From Lepidurus packardi (lineage: Eukaryota > Arthropoda > Branchiopoda > Notostraca > Triopsidae): a stretch of 64,000 bases of DNA. Positions within the stretch are counted from its first letter, which is position 1. Each line of letters starts with the position of its first letter. Below are positions 1-8,184 of the stretch, piece by piece. Made by a program: the position numbers and the translations under genes. The DNA lies in the NCBI GenBank assembly GCA_023053545.1, contig JAKZAN010000025.1, positions 124,001 to 188,000 on the forward strand, given 5' to 3'. The notes below the pieces were generated by a model. The model saw nothing but the letters and a program-made list of their open reading frames with translations. It was not told the origin of the DNA and ran no database searches.

Positions 1-550
1 TAACTAAGAAGACCATTGCCCGAATTATGCTTTTAATTAATACCTTAAGTAAAAAATAAAAACCTTAAATACAAAAAATAAAGGACGAGAAGTTCGAAAC
101 TTTTCTTTGGGAACGTATGATGCTGCTGCTGACTTTTTTCTTCGTTCCATTCTTCTTGTAAGACACCAAGTATGACTGGTAAACTTATTACTTATGGTGT
201 AACGAATATTACTTTGACCCATAGAATTTCCGGAGCTCTAAAATAGGAAAGCCTTTTTTTCGTGACGGCCATATCGAGAGTTTCAAAGCGTATGATCGTA
301 TCCTTGATAAATGTATGCCCCGGAAAGAAAGGGAATGTTGTATTTGTGTAAGGATGTGTATTCGTATTAATTAACCTTGGTGTTGGGGGATTCTGTTTGG
401 TATTTGACGTAAGTCTGTGATCTGACCTTATTCTACTTGTACTGTTGATTGACCGCACTCGGACGACTTATTGTTGTATTGTACTTTCTATATTTGCGTC
501 CTGAACTACCCGTATATAAGCTCCTACGGTTTCGATTACAGTCAGTTTCC

Positions 551-1711
551 TTAAACAATGGTTTTGGGAAAAAAGGCTTTAGTGACATTTTCTTCGTGCT
601 CTCCATTATTTGCGGCAAAAGCTTTTGGGACAGACAATTCAAAATCTGAGCTTGAATTTTCATGCGAGAACGACTCGCGAAGCCCTGAACTAACAGCGCT
701 ACTACTATTTTGCATAGAGCTGCAAAAAGAAACTGCAACAGGTGTTATCACATTTGCAGTTTCAATTGGATGACTGGGAATAACTGACGCAGTTTCTACC
801 ACATCAAGAACCGGAAGAGTGCAGTTCTCTGACAAAAAGAGGGGTGACTGACTAGCACGCTCAATCACAGGCACAAAATGATTGGGATTCCAGGATGTTG
901 GAGGGACTAAACGTCCATTTTCCTTCTTCGTGAAGTTTGCCAAAAGCCCAGTCCACAAAATTCGAATAGTTTCAGAGGAAACGGCACCGCTTGGTGAAAA
1001 CGTCTCGTTTAAGAAATTCGCTTGGTGAGATGCTCTGATTCCATCCGCTTTCGGATAAACTGACTCCACGGCTATCTTACAAACATTAGCCAAAGCTGGG
1101 AATGCAATAATGCTCGAATATTCCCGATCCCTGGCGTGTTCCATGGAATAGTACTTAAAACAGTCTTCCGCCGGTGGAATACCTGTAGGGCACACTGAGT
1201 CAACGCCCGTGAATTTAACACGGTCGAAAGTGAATCCTGAGTACTCGACTAGGGTTCCAATTTGTTTCATCGAGAGGTATCCTGCCGACTCCCTGGAGTA
1301 CAACTCATAATTGGTTGCTAATTCGACCACAACTCGGCAGCGCAACTCAACGGCATGCCTTTGGTTGCCGAACAAAGACAAAGAAGCGGAATTGTAGAAA
1401 CAATTCCCATCTCCATTGCTGCACAAAGCTAAACATTCGCTCAAACGCTCGGGCAAAGTACTGGAAGCAGTTGTGTCAATTTGGTCAATATTAAAACTCT
1501 GAGATTGCCATATTGCCATACGCTTCGGGAGAGGGTAAGCATCGAACTCTGTTTTCTTTGAAAAACACGCCTGCCTAAACTTCTCGAAATGTTCGTTACT
1601 AATCAGTATGGGCGCTCTTGAAGAACTATCGTAGGCCGACGCAGGCAAATTTGCTCTACGTTCAAGATCGCGTAGACAATTTTTAAAAAACTGCGCCCTT
1701 GATTTACTCAT
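551..1711 (-). CDS. Vertnin-like OTU-fold protein, copy 1
   Basis: This 386-aa protein carries an OTU cysteine-protease-type motif, with D101-G-N-C104 inside SNGDGNCFYNSASL and a C-terminal NPNHFVPV block with H278, which fit the catalytic Asp/Cys and His of OTU deubiquitinases. The surrounding blocks (ELRCRVVVEL near 123-132, VYPKA near 218-222, IRILWTGLL near 249-257) follow the order of the vertnin family, whose vertebrate members have lost the Cys, so I call it vertnin-like. Residues 1-60 are basic and 290-386 are Ser-rich and probably disordered. The ATG lies just after a putative 142-nt 5'UTR intron (1737-1878, GTAAGG...CTAACAG). Cleavage of ubiquitin chains is inferred from the family. 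The protein is identical in copies 1, 2 and 3. The gene sits inside a TIR element, so it may be transposon cargo rather than a host gene. Confidence 0.8.
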   Translation of the reverse strand: MSKSRAQFFKNCLRDLERRANLPASAYDSSSRAPILISNEHFEKFRQACFSKKTEFDAYPLPKRMAIWQSQSFNIDQIDTTASSTLPERLSECLALCSNGDGNCFYNSASLSLFGNQRHAVELRCRVVVELATNYELYSRESAGYLSMKQIGTLVEYSGFTFDRVKFTGVDSVCPTGIPPAEDCFKYYSMEHARDREYSSIIAFPALANVCKIAVESVYPKADGIRASHQANFLNETFSPSGAVSSETIRILWTGLLANFTKKENGRLVPPTSWNPNHFVPVIERASQSPLFLSENCTLPVLDVVETASVIPSHPIETANVITPVAVSFCSSMQNSSSAVSSGLRESFSHENSSSDFELSVPKAFAANNGEHEENVTKAFFPKTIV

Positions 1712-1995
1712 ATTAGTAAAGAGAGAAAGGGTTAATCTGTTAGAAGAAAAAAGTCAAATAATCTAATCCAGGGTTAAGAGGGAAAAAAATAATCCGGGTT
1801 AAAGAAGAACAGAACTAAATAATCAATCCAAGAAAAAAGTCAAAGGGAAACACAGAATGCAATAAAAAATAACCTTACTGAAAAATCTAATCCAAGGTTA
1901 AGAGGAACTACATTAAATAATTAATCCGGGTTAGAAGAACTACACTATAAGGCACTACGCTACAATTGCTAGCTAACATGCGAAACACAGTGAAG

Positions 1996-2034
1996 GACTG
2001 AAGGAAGAATGGTTCAATGCAACGGCCTTATATA
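1996..2034 (-). promoter_or_regulatory. OTU gene core promoter, copy 1 (TATA + initiator)
   Basis: On the minus strand a TATATAA box (2028-2034) lies 35 bp upstream of the A of a TCAGTC initiator (1996-2001). TCAGT initiators are common in arthropod core promoters. The predicted 5'UTR runs from here to the ATG at 1711 and includes the putative intron 1737-1878. The same pair is kept in the other three copies. Confidence 0.55.
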
Positions 2035-2157
2035 GTGTGCTGCGGCATGCAACCCTCGCAGCGGATCGCTAGCCCCTCCCCTAACATGGCTGAACCCGCT
2101 TTTATGCGAGTTGCAGCGGTTGCCGCGGTCTAGAAGAAGGGTTGTGATAGCCAATCC

Positions 2158-2658
2158 ATTTACCTTCATTAGTGGGTGAAAGAGCTTGAACCAATCGGTT
2201 ACAAGGTGCGCCCGGGAAATTCAAAGGTTTTGTTGATATATAAAAATATGTATGACTATATTCCTTCGTTTCATGTGATCTGTTAATACTTTGTTATACC
2301 ACCATTATTTTCGATACACGCATGTAGTCTCCGTGGCATAGAGTCAACCAGCTTTAGCCAGAAATCTGAATTATCAGCTAATTGTTCCCATACTCAGCTT
2401 GCCTCTTCCCAGAGCGTATCTTCGTTTCTTATGTTGGATTGGCTAAAAAGGCACGTTATTGGAGTTTAAAATAAAGGAAATTAAAACAAATAAAGGAGAT
2501 TATAACATATCCGCTTTCTCGCTTAATTTTAGAATTTTAATCTCCAACGAAGGGATTTAGTCATACATATTTTTATATATCAACAAAACCTTTGAATTTC
2601 CCGGGCGCACCTTGTAACCGATTGGTTCAAGCTCTTTCACCCACTAATGGAGGTAAAT
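2158..2658. repeat. 501-bp inverted-repeat (MITE-like) insertion, copy 1
   Basis: Two 101-bp arms (2158-2258 and 2558-2658) are near-perfect inverted copies, each starting ATTTACCT(T/C)CATTAGTGGG and ending ATGTATGACTA, around a 299-bp AT-rich core with no coding potential. It interrupts the right end of the OTU element between its outer 72-bp TIR and the inner GACCGCGGCA...GCATAAAAGCGGGTT block that the left end keeps contiguous (about 16154-16194). It therefore looks like a separate foldback or MITE insertion. I could not find a clear direct target duplication, so the superfamily is unassigned. Confidence 0.7.
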
Positions 2659-2722
2659 CAGCCTCAAGAGGCCTAATTAGACCTCTGCGCTTTGGCTGAG
2701 CAGTTTTTTTTGCTCATGACTG
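2651..2722. repeat. Right 72-bp terminal inverted repeat of OTU element, copy 1
   Basis: This is the reverse complement of 16040-16111 with one mismatch. The outer end CAGTCATGAGC abuts TA at 2723-2724. The repeat contains short internal dyads: TGAGC...GCTCA around an A8 run, and GAGGTCT-AATT-AGGCCTC. Confidence 0.75.
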
Positions 2723-2724
2723 TA

Positions 2725-3860
2725 CATTAGAACACACCGCTTGTTCTTTAACCAATTTGGACAAATTAAGGGGATTACAGCAAACAGGGACGGGAAAGAG
2801 TAGCAGGGGGTGGTAAAACTGGGTGGAGTGGGGTTGCTCAGGGAATAGCTTGCTAGCACAGCCAACTCTGACCTCGACGACTTCTGCGTTTTCTTTTAAC
2901 ATAGGAAATGCGGACGTTTTTCCCATCAAAAATGACCATATAAAGTGCTTTATCTCAAAAACTATCTGTCCGATTTTCTTAGTTTTTCCACTATAAATCT
3001 TACAAAAAAATCAAGGATTTTTTGAGACCATTTTCATGCCTGTCAGACAATTTTGAAAAATTCGACCGGCCTCCCTAATAGGGAGGCCGGTCGACCTTTC
3101 ACTTTTTGTGTATTGCGACTTGACATCGGGTGTTTTTTAGAATTTTAATTTTGGAAAATCCACGCGTTCACGTAACTAAACCGTTCTTTTTCTATTTTGT
3201 AGAACGTTGGAGTAGGCACCCGTCACGAATGTCGGACAGTGAAATAACTGTTAATGTAAAAGATATTTTAGAGTTAAACGACATGTTTTGTAGAAAGTAT
3301 AGTGTTTAAATAAAAATTAAATCAACCCTGCATATTGTGGTTAACTAGACACATGTTCCTTTCCCACAGTAATTTTTTTCAGAATTTTATCTGTTACCTC
3401 CGATTTTCCAAAAATATAATTGTAGACCACACTTGATTTTGTCCTGAAGTCAATATCCCAGAAGGTGGGGCTTGTTCGGCCATCTTGTTCGCCCACTTTG
3501 CCTGCAGGTAGCTTATCCTTCCCTTTTCTACGTTGCCGAACAAGTGCCGCTTAATCAATGTTAATGGTAAGCAGCACAGCGGAGGGCATAAAAAAGCGAC
3601 TTCTATTGTATAATTTAGAATGGTCTGCCTTATTTTCATTTATATTGTAAGGCGTAAGTGTTTTAGTTAATTGTTTTTTCAGCAAAACAGATCTTACGAA
3701 AATACAGAATTGAGGGAGGTTTTCCCAGCAGCTGTACTGTGCGTTACACTGTAAATGTTAGAATGTTTTAAATATAATTCATTCGCGATTTCGAACTAGC
3801 ACTTTATTACTGAAGAAAATAATCAGAGCTATATCTACAAAGGCCCTTAGTAGATAGCTC
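2725..3860. other. AT-rich spacer, unit 1
   Basis: No convincing gene is seen. The stretch holds a 33-bp palindrome (3062-3094). It also holds a 26-codon ATG ORF at 3229-3309 whose stop overlaps an AATAAA and which follows a TTCTATTTTGTAG acceptor-like site, so it could be a small terminal exon, but nothing else supports that. An 81-aa minus-strand ORF at 3394-3639 has no recognisable domain. Confidence 0.5.
3062..3094. repeat. Perfect 16-bp-arm palindrome
   Basis: The 16-bp arms TCGACCGGCCTCCCTA and TAGGGAGGCCGGTCGA are perfectly complementary around one central A. The arms are GC-rich within an AT-rich spacer. The same structure is kept in unit 2 at 19521-19553. Function unknown. Confidence 0.8.
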
Positions 3861-6300
3861 TATTTTATAACTGCTATCTTTGAATTACTAAACTGAAAAG
3901 TTGAAATGGAAAGCTGCCTTCGCGGCCATTGCAGTGGCCTCAACAGCCGTGCGCTGCTGGTCAGCTAGGGCGGATGTTTTTTTTGTTTTTTAAATACTGT
4001 AATCTTAGCATGACATGAGACTCCCGGGTCATTCAATAATCAAGAAGAATGTGAGCTAGCTAAGGGTATTTTTCCTGTATTTATAGCTGCTATCTTCGAA
4101 TTTCCAAACGGAAAAGTTGAAAGCTGCCTTCGCGGCCATTGCAGTGGCCTCAACAGCCGTGCGCTGGTCAGCTAGGGCGGATGTTTTTTTTGTTTTTTAA
4201 ATAATCTTAGCATGACATGAGACTCCCGGGTCATTCAATAATCAAGAAGAATGTGAGCTAGCTAAGGGTATTTTTCCTGTATTTATAGCTGCTATCTTCG
4301 AATTTCCAAACGGAAAAGTTGAAAGCTGCCTTCGCGGCCATTGCAGTGGCCTCAACAGCCGTGCGCTGGTCAGCTAGGGCGGATGTTTTTTTTGTTTTTT
4401 AAATACTGTAATCTTAGCATGACATGAGACTCCCGGGTCATTCAATAATCAAGAAGAATGTGAGCTAGCTAAGGGTATTTTTCCTGTATTTATAGCTGCT
4501 ATCTTCGAATTTCCAAACGGAAAAGTTGAAAGCTGCCTTCGCGGCCATTGCAGTGGCCTCAACAGCCGTGCGCTGGTCAGCTAGGGCGGATGTTTTTTTT
4601 GTTTTTTAAATAATCTTAGCATGACATGAGACTCCCGGGTCATTCAATAATCAAGAAGAATGTGAGCTAGCTAAGGGTATTTTTCCTGTATTTATAGCTG
4701 CTATTTTCGAATTTCCAAACGGAAAAGTTGAAAGCTGCCTTCGCGGCCATTGCAGTGGCCTCAACAGCCGTGCGCTGGTCAGCTAGGGCGGATGTTTTTT
4801 TTTGTTTTTTAAATAATCTTAGCATGACATGAGACTCCCGGGTCATTCAATAATCAAGAAGAATGTGAGCTAGCTAAGGGTATTTTTCCTGTATTTATAG
4901 CTGCTATCTTCGAATTTCCAAACGGAAAAGTTGAAAGCTGCCTTCGCGGCCATTGCAGTGGCCTCAACAGCCGTGCGCTGGTCAGCTAGGGCGGATGTTT
5001 TTTTTGTTTTTTAAATAATCTTAGCATGACATGAGACTCCCGGGTCATTCAATAATCAAGAAGAATGTGAGCTAGCTAAGGGTATTTTTCCTGTATTTAT
5101 AGCTGCTATCTTCGAATTTCCAAACGGAAAAGTTGAAAGCTGCCTTCGCGGCCATTGCAGTGGCCTCAACAGCCGTGCGCTGGTCAGCTAGGGCGGATGT
5201 TTTTTTTGTTTTTTAAATACTGTAATCTTAGCATGACATGAGACTCCCGGGTCATTCAATAATCAAGAAGAATGTGAGCTAGCTAAGGGTATTTTTCCTG
5301 TATTTATAGCTGCTATCTTCGAATTTCCAAACGGAAAAGTTGAAAGCTGCCTTCGCGGCCATTGCAGTGGCCTCAACAGCCGTGCGCTGGTCAGCTAGGG
5401 CGGATGTTTTTTTTGTTTTTTAAATACTGTAATCTTAGCATGACATGAGACTCCCGGGTCATTCAATAATCAAGAAGAATGTGAGCTAGCTAAGGGTATT
5501 TTTCCTGTATTTATAGCTGCTATCTTCGAATTTCCAAACGGAAAAGTTGAAAGCTGCCTTCGCGGCCATTGCAGTGGCCTCAACAGCCGTGCGCTGGTCA
5601 GCTAGGGCGGATGTTTTTTTTGTTTTTTAAATAATCTTAGCATGACATGAGACTCCCGGGTCATTCAATAATCAAGAAGAATGTGAGCTAGCTAAGGGTA
5701 TTTTTCCTGTATTTATAGCTGCTATCTTCGAATTTCCAAACGGAAAAGTTGAAAGCTGCCTTCGCGGCCATTGCAGTGGCCTCAACAGCCGTGCGCTGGT
5801 CAGCTAGGGCGGATGTTTTTTTTGTTTTTTAAATAATCTTAGCATGACATGAGACACCCGGGTCATTCAATAATCGAAGAAGAATGTGAGCTAGCTAAGG
5901 GTATTTTTCCTGTATTTATAGCTGCTATCTTCGAATTTCCAAACGGAAAAGTTGAAAGCTGCCTTCGCGGCCATTGCAGTGGCCTCAACAGCCGTGCGCT
6001 GGTCAGCTAGGGCGGATGTTTTTTTTTGTTTTTTAAATAATCTTAGCATGACATGAGACACCCGGGTCATTCAATAATCAAAGAAGAATGTGAGCTAGCT
6101 AAGGGTATTTTTCCTGTATTTATAGCTGCTATCTTCGAATTTCCAAACGGAAAAGTTGAAAGCTGCCTTCGCGGCCATTGCAGTGGCCTCAACAGCCGTG
6201 CGCTGGTCAGCTAGGGCGGATTTTTTAAAAAAAAATAATCTTAGCATGAGATACCGAATTGGTCATTCAATACCAAAAGAAGAATATCTCAGCTAGTTAA
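3861..6300. repeat. 202/207-bp tandem array, unit 1 (12 copies)
   Basis: Twelve head-to-tail copies of a unit containing GCTGCCTTCGCGGCC, CAACAGCCGTGCGCTGG, a T-rich tract, ACTCCCGGGTCATTC and GAGCTAGCTAAGGG. Spacing of the anchor TTATAGCTGC is 202 bp, or 207 bp when a CTGTA insert follows TTTTTTAAATA. The first copy (from 3861) and the last copy (to about 6300) are diverged; inner copies are almost identical, the usual edge effect of unequal exchange. There is no long ORF through the array. Unit 2 has only four copies (20320-21125). Confidence 0.9.
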
Positions 6301-6447
6301 TCTAATATAATGGCTTGGTTTTTAGTTGAAACTAAAAAGAGGTACGAAATTTAGAGGTACGTGAATGTACATTTTCTCTTAATTTTTAGGAATTTACACT
6401 TGTGGTGTATGTGATTTAATATCCGGCATAGAGATGTAAATTTCGTC

Positions 6448-6494
6448 GAATTGCCATCTACAAGGCTTAGCCTAAGCCTTGTAGATGGCAATTC
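6448..6494. repeat. Hairpin 1, 22-bp perfect stem
   Basis: The arms 6448-6469 and 6473-6494 are perfectly complementary with a 3-nt loop. It sits 1 nt before a second, longer hairpin and about 620 bp upstream of the coiled-coil gene. It could be a small-RNA precursor, a cruciform-forming site or a fossil foldback insertion. Confidence 0.8.
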
Positions 6495-6495
6495 A

Positions 6496-6589
6496 GAAGG
6501 AGAAATGCAAAACCAACCTCCCAACAAACTTTTCCTAAGCTAAGCCTTAGGAAAAGTTTGTTGGGAGGTTGGTTTTGCATTTCTCCTTC
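6496..6589. repeat. Hairpin 2, 44-bp perfect stem
   Basis: The arms 6496-6539 and 6546-6589 are perfectly complementary with a 6-nt loop CTAAGC. Both this loop region and the tip of hairpin 1 use the same GCTTAG/CTAAGC letters, suggesting a shared origin. A perfect 44-bp stem is longer and more regular than a normal animal pre-miRNA and shorter than most hairpin-RNA genes. Confidence 0.85.
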
Positions 6590-7111
6590 ATCACCTCATG
6601 GTATACACAGTACAAGAAAACGAGATTGATCGTTTTGAAAATGGTTCGAAATCGTGGAAATAAGCCGTTTGCGCTTTGGGGATTGATAATCTGGATCTGG
6701 AACTCAAGGCTCGACTGAATAGAAAGCCAGATATTTTTATATCTGGTTTTCTATTGAAAGCTAGTTTAATTTCACCCTGCTAAAGCGAAGCTAAACCATT
6801 TTTGGTCCAATCCATTTGGTCAGTGTTTTTGCTTGAGTCGTTGAGACAACACCCTACGTGTCAACACCCTACTTACGTGTGAACGTCTTGGTGAACGTCA
6901 AGCTCAAGTCGAAGACAAGAAGAACCCAAAAAACAACCAAATTGTGAGTCAAACTCAACTCAATTTTATTTAATTTATAATTAATATTATCCTATCAAAA
7001 TTAAGCTTGACTGATTGAAATCGATTTAATCAATTATCATCAAAGTAAAACCTCAAAGTAAAACTTAATTAGTTAATTTGAGTCCGTTATTAACGCATTT
7101 CGCATTACGGT
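6590..7111 (+). other. 5' flank of the coiled-coil gene, unit 1
   Basis: AT-rich upstream region. It contains hairpin 3, a possible TCAGTG initiator at 6820 without a TATA box, an ACACCCTAC direct repeat near 6848-6872, and a GTGAGT donor-like site at 6944 that could open a 5'UTR intron. None of these is decisive. Confidence 0.3.
6720..6753. repeat. Hairpin 3, 15-bp stem with one G-T pair
   Basis: The arms 6720-6734 and 6739-6753 (AGCCAGATAT and ATATCTGGTT cores) pair around TTTT with a single G-T pair. That pair would be a wobble in RNA but a mismatch in DNA. It is the third fold-back structure in a row upstream of the 284-aa gene. Confidence 0.55.
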
Positions 7112-7966
7112 ATGGCTTCAAGTTCAACTTCAAGTCCTGATGTTAATGATGATGACCGTATTGGTCCGTTCTGTGATGAAATAGGGATATTAAAGAGTCA
7201 CTTGAAGACGTTGGATACTTGGACTTCCATTGCCAGGCCGAAACCTTTTTTAAGTAATGGAGTCGTTCTTGAGCTTCACAATCTTTTTCTGGAGCAGTCT
7301 AAAAGAAAGCATGCGAAGCGAAAAGATTTTTTAAGCTGGATCGTGTCTATTTTTTCACTGGAAGTGGAAGGTAGTTCTAGAACTAGATTGAACGTTAGTG
7401 AAGAAAACTTGCTCAGGTCATTAGTTGCACGAGCTAAAAAGCTGAAGATGGGTTTAATCCGCTTGATGAAGATTGACACCAGTTGTCCGGGAAAATTAGA
7501 TACAATCGAAAATTTCAAGAGACAGCCATTCGAATTTTTTAACTGCAGCAGTAATAATAGTACCAGTAGTTGTACACAACCACAAGCATCTGCAGGTAAT
7601 GGTGGTAGTAGTAAGCTTTCACAGCCGGCTGTGCTAATTGAGGATAATTTTGCTCTGTCTGACTCTGATGCTGAGTCTTCTTCACAGAGAAGAAACGCGG
7701 TTTCTCAGCCTCAGGTTGTTAACCCCTCTTCCCATAGACAGATTCCAAAGCAGGCAATAAGTATAAATCACAATTGCTCTTACAGGCAAAAGTTTCGCAA
7801 CTTGTATAAAAAATATTTCGCTTTATGCAAGCGCTTGCAGAACAATGATCGTGAAAAGCAAAAGGCCTGTCAGTTACACGCTGTTTTGAGAGGGAAGAAT
7901 GCGGAACTCATAAAAGCTCACAAAAAAATCAGGGCTTTGGAGAGGAAATTACAGAATGAGACTTAG
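7112..7966 (+). CDS. 284-aa protein with C-terminal coiled coil, unknown family, copy 1
   Basis: I do not recognise this family. The protein starts with a Ser-rich stretch and an acidic NDDD patch. Residues about 20-145 look folded and helical, with basic KRKHAKRK (near 64-71) and ARAKKLKMG motifs. Residues about 148-220 are Ser/Asn/Gln-rich and probably disordered. Residues about 225-284 are a Lys/Glu/Leu-rich helix ending in ALERKLQN that should form a coiled coil. The length, the ATG with a purine-poor context (CGGT-ATGG) and identity with unit 2 except L231S support a real protein. No transposase, nuclease or membrane motif is seen. It may be a DNA- or protein-binding accessory factor, but that is only a guess. 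A 57-aa ORF begins 2 nt after its TAG stop. Confidence 0.6.
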   Translation: MASSSTSSPDVNDDDRIGPFCDEIGILKSHLKTLDTWTSIARPKPFLSNGVVLELHNLFLEQSKRKHAKRKDFLSWIVSIFSLEVEGSSRTRLNVSEENLLRSLVARAKKLKMGLIRLMKIDTSCPGKLDTIENFKRQPFEFFNCSSNNSTSSCTQPQASAGNGGSSKLSQPAVLIEDNFALSDSDAESSSQRRNAVSQPQVVNPSSHRQIPKQAISINHNCSYRQKFRNLYKKYFALCKRLQNNDREKQKACQLHAVLRGKNAELIKAHKKIRALERKLQNET

Positions 7967-7968
7967 GT

Positions 7969-8142
7969 ATGGACACCGTGAACGGTGAACATACCCGTTT
8001 CTATGTTAAGTATATTCAAGATGCTTTTCGCGATGAACAAGACATTGTCAATGATCCTAGGTTTTCTGATTACCTGGACGATAAAATTCATACCCAGCCC
8101 CTCATTGAACTTTACAAAAATGACAAAATTAGACTACATTGA
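7969..8142 (+). CDS. 57-aa ORF downstream of the coiled-coil gene, copy 1
   Basis: The ATG lies 2 nt after the upstream TAG (TAGGTATGG), in another frame. The product starts MDTVNGEHTRFYVKY and ends ELYKNDKIRLH. It is acidic and mixed in composition, unlike the surrounding AT-rich DNA, and its codons look coding. It could be translated by termination-reinitiation, be the last exon of a spliced form of the upstream gene, or be a leftover of a longer gene cut by the satellite. Its last codons match the start of the satellite monomer (ELDKNDKIRLP-stop), so the satellite seems to derive from its 3' end. No family recognised. Confidence 0.4.
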   Translation: MDTVNGEHTRFYVKYIQDAFRDEQDIVNDPRFSDYLDDKIHTQPLIELYKNDKIRLH

Positions 8143-8184
8143 CTGTTCTTTCGATTTCGATTGACGTTTCTGCTGCTTGAGCTT

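Larger units (their letters stand above)
1..2722 (-). mobile_element. OTU-carrying TA-flanked TIR element, copy 1 (left end outside window)
   Basis: The sequence matches 16455-19181 nearly base for base, so this is the right-hand part of the same DNA element seen complete at 16040-19181. Its right terminal inverted repeat ends at 2722 with ...CTCATGACTG followed by TA, the mirror of the CAGTCATGAG start seen in the complete copy. It contains the OTU gene on the minus strand, its promoter and the 501-bp inverted-repeat insertion. The left end lies before base 1. TA flanks and CAGT termini are typical of the Tc1/mariner superfamily; no transposase is seen, so a non-autonomous element carrying an OTU gene is inferred. 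Confidence 0.6.

Noticed and set aside
37-222. 61-codon minus-strand ORF (repeated in units 2 and 3)
   Set aside because: Low-complexity basic peptide ending in an A/T tract, with no family and no expression signal.
192-458. 88-codon minus-strand ORF downstream of the OTU gene (also 16646-16912 and 46273-46539)
   Set aside because: No ATG start, no domain, and conservation between units is uninformative because all sequence there is nearly identical.
433-738. 101-codon minus-strand frame overlapping the OTU 3' end
   Set aside because: Wrong frame relative to the OTU gene, non-ATG start, and shortened to 65 codons by a small indel in copies 2 and 3.
2677-2929. Two overlapping minus-strand ORFs at the right end of the OTU element
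   Set aside because: They run through the TIR and flank in overlapping frames with no motif.
3394-3639. 81-codon minus-strand ORF in the spacer
   Set aside because: No domain or promoter; it reads like a chance ORF in a decayed repeat.
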